From Rhizobium sp. ASV20 (lineage in GTDB: Bacteria > Pseudomonadota > Alphaproteobacteria > Rhizobiales > Rhizobiaceae): 64,000 nucleotides of DNA. Location: assembly GCF_016429015.1 (NCBI RefSeq), contig NZ_JAELTU010000002.1, positions 1 through 64,000 of the forward strand. Reading direction: 5' to 3'. Under the pieces are notes generated by a model, which worked only from the letters and a program-made list of their open reading frames with translations, made no database searches and was not told the origin of the DNA. Positions 17,601 to 25,607 of the stretch are shown here, in pieces. Numbering within the stretch: the stretch's first letter is position 1; the number at the start of each line of letters is the position of its first letter. The position numbers were made by a program, and so were the translations under genes.

Positions 17601-20600
17601 ATCCAATCGCGCTGAAGAGATCATCAGGGCGTTCGCCGGCAATCACGCCGCTTTGGCAGACGCACTGGATGACCGGACGATGGCGTTGGCCGTCGCATTG
17701 GCCGAGAGCCAGGCTCGCCTGGAAAGCACTGTCTCCGGTCACACGGAAAGCGTCACGAATACCCTGGACGACAGGACGATGGCGCTTGCCATTGCTCTCT
17801 CCGAAACCCAGGCTCGCCTTGAGGACACCGTTTCCGGCCATGCCGACCGCGTCGCCGATACCCTGGACGGCAAGACAAGAGCGCTGTCCGATGTTCTGAC
17901 GAACGGCCAGTCTCGCCTCGAAGCAACGCTTGCCAATCGTGCGGAGGCCATCGCCAGCGCATTCACCAACAATCACGCGGCACTCGCCGACGCCTTGGAC
18001 GATAAGGCGATGGCACTTGCCATTTCGCTCTCCGACACCCAGTCGCGCCTCGAAGACACCCTTTCGAGCCGCCTGGATGCGCTGTCCAGCACGGTGGCCG
18101 GTACGCATGACAAGATCGTCAACAGCCTCGACGACAGAACGATGGCGCTGGCAATCTCGCTCTCGGAAAACCAGGCAAAGCTGGAGGAAACCCTCTCGAG
18201 CAGCGCCCGAGCCATTGCCCATACTGTAACGAGCGGCCACGACGCTCTGACCAACACGCTTGATGACAAGAGCATGGCCTTCGCGATCTCGCTCGCCGAA
18301 AACCAGAACCGGTTCGAAAGCGCCCTGGAATCGCGTGCCAACGCCCTGCTCGACAGTGTCTCCGGTGCCGAATCCCGCGTAGCAGGCGCCTTTGGCGACA
18401 AGGCGGATGCTATTCGCGCTGCTTATACGGAGAATCAGGATCGCCTCGATCGTTCGCTCGCGGCACACACGGAATCCCTGTCCGGAATGCTCGGCAGCAG
18501 TGCCGATCGGATGGAAGATGTCCTCGGAAGCACGACACGTCAGTTCGAGAACACGCTTGGCACCGGCCTGTCCGAGATGGATCAGAACCTTGCCTCGGCC
18601 TACGAGCGCATGCGCTCTACGCTGGAAGATCGCAGCAACGCGATCAGCCTGACGCTTCGCGACGCCCACGCTCAGATCGACAATACGCTGCTTGAGCAGA
18701 CCACCAACATCGGTACATCGATCGCCACCAGCGCCAGCATGCTCGAAATGTCGCTCGAAGACCGTGAGGCTTCTTTGCGCCAAACCATCGACATGAGCGC
18801 AAGGGCGTTGGAAGATCGCCTGAACACCGGCGCAGGCGATATCGCCGGCCGGATTCAGCAGGCCGCAGGCGACATTGCCCGCTCCGCCGAAACCTTCTCT
18901 TCCAACCTCAACCAGTCGATCGACGGCATGAACAGCCGCTTTTCGGAAACCGGTTCGCGCGTCGAGGCAAGCCTTTCGGCCCTCGAAAACCGTATCCATG
19001 AGGGAGTGTCCGGTGTCACCGCCCAGGTCGACGCAGCAGGCAACCGCCTCTCGGATACGCTGGCGACCGGCTCGGCCAGGATCGACAGCAGCGGTAACGA
19101 GGCTGCAGCCCGCATCGAAGAGCGCCTGGCCACGATGGATCGCGCCCTCAATCTCGGCCTCGAAGCCGTCAACCGCACCATCGAAGGCAAGGCTGCCAAT
19201 CTCGCAACCACGCTACGTACCGCAGTCGCCGACGCAGCCCAGGGCATGGACAGTGAGGCGACCCGCACCGCCGATCTGCTTGCCAATACCGGCCAGCAGT
19301 TTGCCGAAAACCTGGGCACTCACAGCGACGCCTTCACCCGCGCCATGACCGAGCGCTCTGACGATCTGGTCAACCGCGTCTCGGAGACGCAGAACCGTCT
19401 GGCGAGCCAGGCAGCCGCCGTCGCGCAGACCTTCTCCGAGGCCGGCAATGCAATCGTCAACAAGGTCGCGGAAGCCGAAGGCCTCGTCAGCAATCAGGTC
19501 AACACGATCTCGCAGGCCCTGTCCTCGGCCGAACAGTCGCTGGAAGCCCGCGGCTCGGCCATCCGCAACACGCTTGCAGGCGGCAGCGAGCAGATCGCGT
19601 CCACCATGTCTCAGGTCGAGCGTGCGCTAGAAGAGCGTACAACGGCCATCCGCACCTCGTTGGAAGACCGTGCCCGCGAGATCGACGCCACCCTCGCCGA
19701 TGTCGACAAGGCACTGGAAGCTCGTGGCTCCTCGATCCGCACGTCGCTCGACGAGCGCACCCGCGATCTGAACTCAATGCTGGCTGGACGCTCCACCGAA
19801 CTGTCGCGCCTGATCGACGAAAAGGCTCGCCCGATCGTCGACCGCTACGCTGCAACAGGTCAGGAGGCCGCCGCCCTCATCTCTGCGGCTGCCCAGGAAA
19901 GCACGGAGCGCCTGCGCGCCGAAAACGCCGCCCTGATCAACGCCATCGCATCGCGCACCGAACATGCGGTCAGCACCGTCAGCGCGCTGGAAAACAACCT
20001 GCTCGCAAGCGTCAACGGCATCATCGCTCGTCTCGCGGAAAACAACTCCGCGATCACCGGCCTGCTCTCCAACGCCGCAGCCGAGTTCGCAAGCGTCGAC
20101 GATCGCCTCAGCGCAACATCGGCACGGTTCGCCGACTCGGCCACCAAGGCGGGCGAGATGGTTTCGGCTTCGAGCCGTCTCCTTGAAGGCAAGGTCGACA
20201 AGTTGTCCGAGATCACCGGCCAGACCCTGTCGCAGGTCGGCAGCATCGTCGGTCGTTTCGACGATCACTCCAAGGTGCTGTCGCAAGCGTCTCAGCTCCT
20301 GGGTGCGGCCCAATCCAACCTTGTATCGACGCTGGAAGAGCGTGAAACGGCACTGCAGAATCTGGCTGTCGGCCTCGTTCAGCGCTCCGAAGAGATCGAG
20401 AACACCATGCGTGCCCTCGGCTCCATGGTGGAAACCGCCTTCGACCGCGCCGAGCAGCGCTCCAATCAGGTCACCGGCAATCTGCGCCAGAGCGTGCAGT
20501 CTTCCTTCGCAGATATCGGTCGCGTTCTCTCCGATGCCGAGAAGCGTGCCGAGGATGCAGCTGAAAGCATGCGCGGCTCGCTCCAGAAGGCCGGCGAGGA

Positions 20601-21789
20601 AGCAAGCCAGGCGATGGAAAGCACCTTCGCCAACGCCGAACGCCGCTCCACAGATATCACCAACCGCCTGCGCGGCGGCCTGACATCGTCGCTGTCGGAC
20701 GTCGAGCGGATGTTTGCCGAAGCCGGCAAGACCTCCGACGGTGCAGCCGAGCAACTGCGCGAAACCCTCCGTGTCGCGGTGGATGACGCGATTGGCCGCT
20801 TCGCCGGCGCCACCGACGAGATCCGTCGTTCGGCCGGCGATATCCGTCGCGAACTGGACATGACCCGCAGCGAACTGAAGCGCGGCGCGTTCGACCTGCC
20901 GGAAGAAGCCAAGGAAAGTGCTGCTGCCATGCGTCGCGCCGTGGCGGAACAGATCAAGGCGTTGCAGGACATCTCGCAGATCGTCGGCCGCTCGACGCAG
21001 CAGCTGGAAATCTCCGAGCCTGCAGCACGCGCTCTGGCAAATGCCCAACCTGCAGCGCGTCCGCAGCCCGCAGCACCTACCCCCGCAGCACCCGCGCCGG
21101 CCGCCGCTGCTCCCGCTCCGAGGCCGCAGCCGGCTGCTCCTCAGCCTCAGCCGGTGGCTCCGCAGCAGAGCGTCCAGCAACCAGCGTCGCAGCCGCAGCA
21201 GCCTTCGGTCGCGTCACTCGGTCTTCGCGGTTCCATCCCTGCCGAGCGCCCGGCTGTCCAGCCGCAGCGTCCCGCTGAAACGCCCGCTCCCGCCCGTCAG
21301 GAAACGGTAGCCGGTGGCGGTTGGATCAGCGACTTGCTGCGCGGCGCCTCCCGCGATGAGAACGCGGATCTGCCGCCGGCACGTCAGGCCGCGCCGCGTG
21401 CGCAGGTGGAACAGCCAGTCGCTCCGGCTGCCCGCAACCCGCGTCACGTCGTTGAGTCGCTGAATTCGCTGTCGGTCGATATCGCTCGCGCTATCGATCA
21501 CGACGCCTCGGTCGATCTGTGGCGCCGTTACCAGCGCGGCGAACGCGATGTGTTCACCCGTCGTCTCTACACACTGAAGGGTCAGCAGACCTTTGACGAG
21601 ATCAAGCGTAAGTACGACCGCGAACCGGAATTTCGCACCGCCGTCGATCGCTACATCGCTGATTTCGAAAAGCTGCTTGCCGACGTTGCCCGCACAGATC
21701 GCGATCGCACCGTCACCCAATCCTATCTCACGTCGGATACCGGCAAGGTCTACACCATGCTGGCACACGCGGCAGGCCGCTTGAGCTGA
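14683..21789 (+). CDS. Growth-pole-ring (GPR/RgsE-type) giant apolipoprotein-like polar growth protein
   Basis: A 2,368-residue membrane-anchored, almost wholly helical protein. Two membrane helices (about 120-140 and 154-177) follow a charged N-terminus. About 1,900 residues of Ser/Thr/Ala/Leu-rich helix follow, then a Pro/Ala/Gln linker (about 2120-2210) and a conserved C-terminal domain of about 110 residues ending YTMLAHAAGRLS. The order fits GPR of Agrobacterium tumefaciens and RgsE of Sinorhizobium meliloti, large apolipoprotein-like proteins that organise the growing cell pole; older annotation calls such proteins kinesin-like. Residues 708-1235 hold 14 repeat units in 11-residue register. 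The start at 14683 (MANKKYIESVEDKA) has GAGG nine bases upstream; the open frame begins at 14518. Confidence 0.88.
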   Translation: MANKKYIESVEDKAFQALDEALQIDFSDENLESRSGPAPDVPERKVSEPPKQPIKQTMDDAARKSTGARSAAAPSASPRPAEAPKSPNLAAANDGNRASPASILKALDGGSQSHAVRNATIFSLFWIIGGAGLAFLLYGEQIRNIHSIADLAALPGVIACIVGVVVPVLLFYAFGMMISRAHDMRNAARSMAEVALRLVEPETVASERIMTVGQAVRREVSAMNEGIERTIARATELETLVHSEVNALERSYADNELRVRGLVHELGTERDAIVNHAERIRSSIAGVHDQIKEDLSLATEEIAVRLSTSGEAFASMIDTRAAALMEKSDSAVQALGTLLSAKTDSLLQNLNASGLALSNEFDSRMDALSSTLGERGKELLGQFETRASTLDANTEKLNNALNDRARQLNETLVARTREISESLTGGERSITGTLDNVLAKLNSSLDEKGASFRQSLQSTADDAIMDIDLRSGFFEERFQSTIAQLSTTFDDRVSEFTSAFDKRAGTLDSKLSESLARINQSLGSNSEALEGILTSSIERLGSSLTDQSFALATTLATGQEVLESAIGSRADEISSALQNATSGISSALSSGTGELHSALSTHANTFTNAVQGVTRDVTAALQSGTEELTTTFTGRAAEINDTLSSRTSEITQALGSAHERIDAVMASRSSALFGALADNQSRFEKTLADRSEGIVSAVSGSHEHLTAALDERTSMLAISLAENQLRLENTLASRADAITGVLADTHGKIADTLDDKTMALAIALSESQSRLEDTVSGHAEQVAGTLDEKTKAIARALAEGQTRLESTVSGHAESVTNALDDRTMALAIALSESQARLEETVSGHADRVTETLDGKTGALARALAEGQARLESTVSGHAESVTNALDDRTMALAVALAESQARLESTVSGHTESVANTLDDKTMALAIALSETQARLEETVSGHADRVTTTLEGKTSALAAALTSGQSRLEETLSNRAEEIIRAFAGNHAALADALDDRTMALAVALAESQARLESTVSGHTESVTNTLDDRTMALAIALSETQARLEDTVSGHADRVADTLDGKTRALSDVLTNGQSRLEATLANRAEAIASAFTNNHAALADALDDKAMALAISLSDTQSRLEDTLSSRLDALSSTVAGTHDKIVNSLDDRTMALAISLSENQAKLEETLSSSARAIAHTVTSGHDALTNTLDDKSMAFAISLAENQNRFESALESRANALLDSVSGAESRVAGAFGDKADAIRAAYTENQDRLDRSLAAHTESLSGMLGSSADRMEDVLGSTTRQFENTLGTGLSEMDQNLASAYERMRSTLEDRSNAISLTLRDAHAQIDNTLLEQTTNIGTSIATSASMLEMSLEDREASLRQTIDMSARALEDRLNTGAGDIAGRIQQAAGDIARSAETFSSNLNQSIDGMNSRFSETGSRVEASLSALENRIHEGVSGVTAQVDAAGNRLSDTLATGSARIDSSGNEAAARIEERLATMDRALNLGLEAVNRTIEGKAANLATTLRTAVADAAQGMDSEATRTADLLANTGQQFAENLGTHSDAFTRAMTERSDDLVNRVSETQNRLASQAAAVAQTFSEAGNAIVNKVAEAEGLVSNQVNTISQALSSAEQSLEARGSAIRNTLAGGSEQIASTMSQVERALEERTTAIRTSLEDRAREIDATLADVDKALEARGSSIRTSLDERTRDLNSMLAGRSTELSRLIDEKARPIVDRYAATGQEAAALISAAAQESTERLRAENAALINAIASRTEHAVSTVSALENNLLASVNGIIARLAENNSAITGLLSNAAAEFASVDDRLSATSARFADSATKAGEMVSASSRLLEGKVDKLSEITGQTLSQVGSIVGRFDDHSKVLSQASQLLGAAQSNLVSTLEERETALQNLAVGLVQRSEEIENTMRALGSMVETAFDRAEQRSNQVTGNLRQSVQSSFADIGRVLSDAEKRAEDAAESMRGSLQKAGEEASQAMESTFANAERRSTDITNRLRGGLTSSLSDVERMFAEAGKTSDGAAEQLRETLRVAVDDAIGRFAGATDEIRRSAGDIRRELDMTRSELKRGAFDLPEEAKESAAAMRRAVAEQIKALQDISQIVGRSTQQLEISEPAARALANAQPAARPQPAAPTPAAPAPAAAAPAPRPQPAAPQPQPVAPQQSVQQPASQPQQPSVASLGLRGSIPAERPAVQPQRPAETPAPARQETVAGGGWISDLLRGASRDENADLPPARQAAPRAQVEQPVAPAARNPRHVVESLNSLSVDIARAIDHDASVDLWRRYQRGERDVFTRRLYTLKGQQTFDEIKRKYDREPEFRTAVDRYIADFEKLLADVARTDRDRTVTQSYLTSDTGKVYTMLAHAAGRLS
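16804..18387 (+). repeat. Fourteen in-frame 33/44-residue repeats within the GPR-type gene
   Basis: Units begin with (A/T)LD(D/E/G)(K/R)TMALAI-like sequence and continue SESQARLE-TVSGHAESV. Most are 33 residues (99 bases) and some are 44 (for example the units at 16804 and before 17660). All lengths are multiples of 11: the first and last unit starts are 484 codons (44 x 11) apart. Two 54-base stretches, 17104-17157 and 17302-17355, are identical. Confidence 0.9.
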
Positions 21790-21812
21790 AATCGAGGTAC
21801 GCGCGAATACTG

Positions 21813-21841
21813 AAAATCCCCGGCCATGCGCCGGGGATTTT
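21813..21841 (+). terminator. Terminator of the GPR-type gene
   Basis: A 12-bp stem (21813-21824 with 21830-21841) closes on a 5-base loop and ends in TTTT, 24 bases after the stop codon. Confidence 0.88.
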
Positions 21842-21870
21842 GATTCCAGGCGCCTCGCATTTTAGGGCAA

Positions 21871-21898
21871 GAAAAAAGGGCGCTCCGAAGACCGCCCT
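21871..21898 (-). terminator. Terminator of the RcnB-like gene, UUCG tetraloop
   Basis: On the minus strand AGGGCG-GTC-TTCG-GAG-CGCCCT forms a stem with one mismatch and a stable C(UUCG)G loop, followed by a run of T residues (21871-21877 read in reverse). Confidence 0.85.
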
Positions 21899-21926
21899 CA
21901 CCGTGTCAGCCGGTATCGCTCAGGAA

Positions 21927-22256
21927 CTACCGGGCCTCTTGCACTTTGGAGATCAGGCCGCTCGTAATACCGACGAGCAGGAAATTGTTCTTGATGCGAA
22001 CCCAATGATAGCCGCGCGGCGGCGTGGACAGCTGCAAGGCGCGATAGTCGATTTCCACCGCGCGGCGCCGGTCGGAAGCCGACAAGCGCCGCCCCTTTAC
22101 CCAACCGCCTTTGCGCACGACGACCTTCTTCTTCGCCACCTCCTTCTCGACAGCGACAGCTTGCTTGCCGACCGGCGCCGGCTTGACTTGTGCTGTCGCA
22201 GCCAACGGCATCGACAGGACGGATGCCGCAAGAAGAACGGTGAAGATTTTTTTCAT
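21927..22256 (-). CDS. RcnB-family periplasmic protein
   Basis: The 109-residue product has a signal peptide (MKKIFTVLLAASVLSMPLAATAQ), a Lys/Val-rich linker, and a C-terminal RcnB-like domain with DYRALQLSTPPRGYHWVRIKNN followed by FLLVGITSGLI. E. coli RcnB is a periplasmic protein for nickel/cobalt homeostasis, but most rhizobial members of this family lack metal evidence, and this one has few His and no Cys. It may instead be a general envelope protein. Monocistronic: its own terminator follows and 264 bases separate it from the operon ending at 22521. Confidence 0.78.
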   Translation of the reverse strand: MKKIFTVLLAASVLSMPLAATAQVKPAPVGKQAVAVEKEVAKKKVVVRKGGWVKGRRLSASDRRRAVEIDYRALQLSTPPRGYHWVRIKNNFLLVGITSGLISKVQEAR

Positions 22257-22486
22257 TGATGTTTCCTCATTTCAGAATCTGCGCGCACTCTTATCGTGAC
22301 AGACATGAAACGTATCTGACAGTCGAATTACAATTGCGTAATGGAGAAGAGCAATCTTTTAAGAGTATTCCGGTCAGCGCTACAGCAGAACACAATCGTT
22401 GCAGACGTCTGCCCGGCCTTTACCGAAAACGCATGAATGAGACGCTCTCGCCCGTCGAAACAATAGCAGCGCCGGAACGATGAAAA

Positions 22487-22511
22487 ACGCCCGGAACATG
22501 GTTCCGGGCGT
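22487..22511 (-). terminator. Terminator of the eight-gene mannoside operon
   Basis: An 11-bp perfect stem (22487-22497 with 22501-22511) on a 3-base loop gives a T-run on the minus strand, 10 bases after the aldo/keto reductase stop. Confidence 0.88.
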
Positions 22512-22520
22512 CTCAGGTCA

Positions 22521-23552
<1,032 letters not shown>

Positions 23553-23622
23553 GGTGAAATTCCTTCGAAATGGAAAAAACGCGCGGGTTGTTCACCCGCG
23601 CGCAAACTAGCTTTTATTGCGT

Positions 23623-24756
23623 TTACTTCAAGAGCGCTTGCGCTTCTTCGATACCAAGTGCCGCCGGCTGTGTGCAGGTCGTGGTCAGATCGATGAAACG
23701 ACCCTCTTCGCCAGACTTCAGGATCGATGTCATGACGTCGACGCCATGCAGGGTACGATCGAGCGAGCAACGCGCATCGCGTCCGTCGATCAGCGATGCC
23801 GCCATGTCGGCGAGGCCGGCGGTGCGATAGTTGGCGCGCGCGCCACTCGGGCTTTCCTGGTTGGCGATGCCGAAAGGATGCGCCCAGTTTTCCAGCGGCT
23901 TGATGTCCTTGTCACGTCCGCTTGCCTCGACTGTGCCGCCGAAGAAGTTCGGATCAGGCACGTAGAGCGAACCCTCGGTGCCGTAGAGCTCCATATTGGC
24001 ATGGCGGTGCGACCAGACATCCCAGCTTGCCGTCAGAGTGATCCTGGCACCGCTGGCGAACTCCAGCAACGCCTGGATCGTTGTTGGCGTCTTCACCGGG
24101 ATGAGCTCGCCATTGCGCGGCTGGCTGGTGATGGTGCGTGTCGGCGACGCCATGGAGGTCATGGCACCCACGCGCTTCACCGGGCCGATCAGATTGATCA
24201 GGTTGGCGACATAGTAAGGGCCGAGATCGAGGATCGGGCCGCCGCCGGGCAGGAAGAAGAAGTCCGGGTTCGGATGCCACATTTCCATGCCGGGGCTCAT
24301 CACATGGCAAGAGCCCGATGTGATGCGGCCGATACCGCCGTCATCGATGAATCTGCGCGCGAGCTGGTGAGCGCCGCCGAGGAAGGTGTCGGGAGCGCAG
24401 CCGACGGCGAGCCCCTTGTCCTTGGCGATGCGGCGCAGCTCCTCGCCCTGCTCCAATGTCAGCACGAGCGGCTTTTCCGAGTAGACGTGCTTGCCGGCTT
24501 CGAGGATGCGCTTCGAAACCGGGAAATGCGCATCCGGGATGGTCAGGTTGACGATGACGTCGAGCTCGTCATTGGCGAGCAGTTCGTCGATTGTCTGGGC
24601 CTTGACCTTGTATTCCTCGGCGCGCGCCCGCGCCGCTTCCATGTTGATGTCAGCGCAAGCCAGCACCTTCAATCCCTTGAAGAGCGGTGCAAGCGAGAAA
24701 TAGGTGGTTGAGATATTGCCGCATCCGATGATGCCGACGCCAAGTTCCTTAGCCAT
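23623..24756 (-). CDS. Gfo/Idh/MocA-family sugar dehydrogenase
   Basis: A 377-residue NAD(P)-dependent oxidoreductase. The Rossmann start is ELGVGIIGCGNIS, and the family hallmark EKP is in GKHVYSEKPLVLTLEQGEEL. The C-terminal substrate domain includes GGGPILDLGPYYVANLINLIGPVKRV, with the conserved Asp and the His-equivalent position replaced by Tyr. The start at 24756 (MAKELGVGI) has GAGG nine bases upstream. It begins 11 bases after the isomerase stop, so the pair is tightly coupled. Gfo/Idh plus TIM-barrel isomerase pairs oxidise and rearrange inositols or 3-keto-sugars in other systems; here the substrate should derive from a mannoside, which is inferred from the neighbours. Confidence 0.88.
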   Translation of the reverse strand: MAKELGVGIIGCGNISTTYFSLAPLFKGLKVLACADINMEAARARAEEYKVKAQTIDELLANDELDVIVNLTIPDAHFPVSKRILEAGKHVYSEKPLVLTLEQGEELRRIAKDKGLAVGCAPDTFLGGAHQLARRFIDDGGIGRITSGSCHVMSPGMEMWHPNPDFFFLPGGGPILDLGPYYVANLINLIGPVKRVGAMTSMASPTRTITSQPRNGELIPVKTPTTIQALLEFASGARITLTASWDVWSHRHANMELYGTEGSLYVPDPNFFGGTVEASGRDKDIKPLENWAHPFGIANQESPSGARANYRTAGLADMAASLIDGRDARCSLDRTLHGVDVMTSILKSGEEGRFIDLTTTCTQPAALGIEEAQALLK

Positions 24757-24767
24757 GTGGAAATGCC

Positions 24768-25529
24768 TCAAAAGCTCTTGAAGGATGCGATGGAGCGGGT
24801 GATCAGACGATCGACGTCGCTCGGATTGTCATGTTCGACCACGAAGTGCTTGGCCTTGGTGCCGGCCAGCGCCTTGAGCAGCTTCGCCCACGGAACCGTG
24901 CCGTGACCGACATCGGCCCAGCCGTCTTCGTTCTTGTTCTCGCCAGCCGGCGCAATGTCCTTGACGTGAACGGCGGTGATGCGCGGACCGAGCTTTTCGA
25001 TCCAGGCGAAGGGATCGCCGCCGCCACGAATGACCCAGGCGATGTCTGCTTCCCAGGAAATATCCGGGGCGGCTTCGAAGATCTGCTCGATCGGCAACGA
25101 GCCGTCCGCCTGCTTGACGAATTCGAAGTCGTGGTTGTGCCAGCCGAATTCAAAGCCCGCATCCTTGTAAGGCTTGCTCATTTCATGCAGGCGCTTGCCG
25201 AAAGCACGCCAGCCGGCGGCATCGGTCGGACGCTGATCGGCAGCGATATGCGGCGCATAGATCGAATCCATGCCAAGGACCTTGCCGATGGTGAGCGACT
25301 TCTGCACTTCGCCGTCGAGGAAATCCGGGCTGAAATGGCCGCTTGCCATCCGTAGCCCGTTTTTGTCGAGTTCGGCGCGCAGGCTCTTGAGGCCCGCCTC
25401 GTCGAGATCGGCGTAGATGCCGCCGAAACCCTCGACTTCGGAATAGCCCGCCTTGCCGAGCTTTACGAAGATCTCCGAATAAGGCTGAAAATTGCGAGCG
25501 CTATAAAGCTGAAATCCAAGTTTCGTCAT
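24768..25529 (-). CDS. Sugar phosphate isomerase/epimerase (xylose-isomerase-like TIM barrel)
   Basis: The 253-residue AP-endonuclease-2-type TIM barrel begins KLGFQLYSARNFQPYSEIF. Metal-ligand candidates are the conserved His and Glu in GFEFGWHNHDFEF, the Glu/Asp in ISWEADIAWVIRGGGDP, the His in ITAVHVKDI and the Glu/His in HFVVEHDNP. Family members isomerise or epimerise free or phosphorylated sugars and inosose intermediates. The context suggests action on a product of beta-mannosidase and the adjoining dehydrogenase, so the exact reaction is unknown. The stop lies 11 bases before the Gfo/Idh start. Confidence 0.85.
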   Translation of the reverse strand: MTKLGFQLYSARNFQPYSEIFVKLGKAGYSEVEGFGGIYADLDEAGLKSLRAELDKNGLRMASGHFSPDFLDGEVQKSLTIGKVLGMDSIYAPHIAADQRPTDAAGWRAFGKRLHEMSKPYKDAGFEFGWHNHDFEFVKQADGSLPIEQIFEAAPDISWEADIAWVIRGGGDPFAWIEKLGPRITAVHVKDIAPAGENKNEDGWADVGHGTVPWAKLLKALAGTKAKHFVVEHDNPSDVDRLITRSIASFKSF

Positions 25530-25607
25530 CGATACTCCTCCAATGGCCTCCCGGCCGTCTGTCTTGGGCTTTTGGCCCCGAAAGCGCCGCCGATGCGGTG
25601 CGATAGT

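Noticed and set aside
16804..18387. 99-base periodicity looked at as a CRISPR or satellite array
   Set aside because: Periodicity is in-frame, units diverge at silent sites and code for one continuous protein; no spacers.
17599..18999. 466-codon minus-strand frame with internal repeats
   Set aside because: The repeats are the antisense reading of the GPR-type repeats; no start signal or family.
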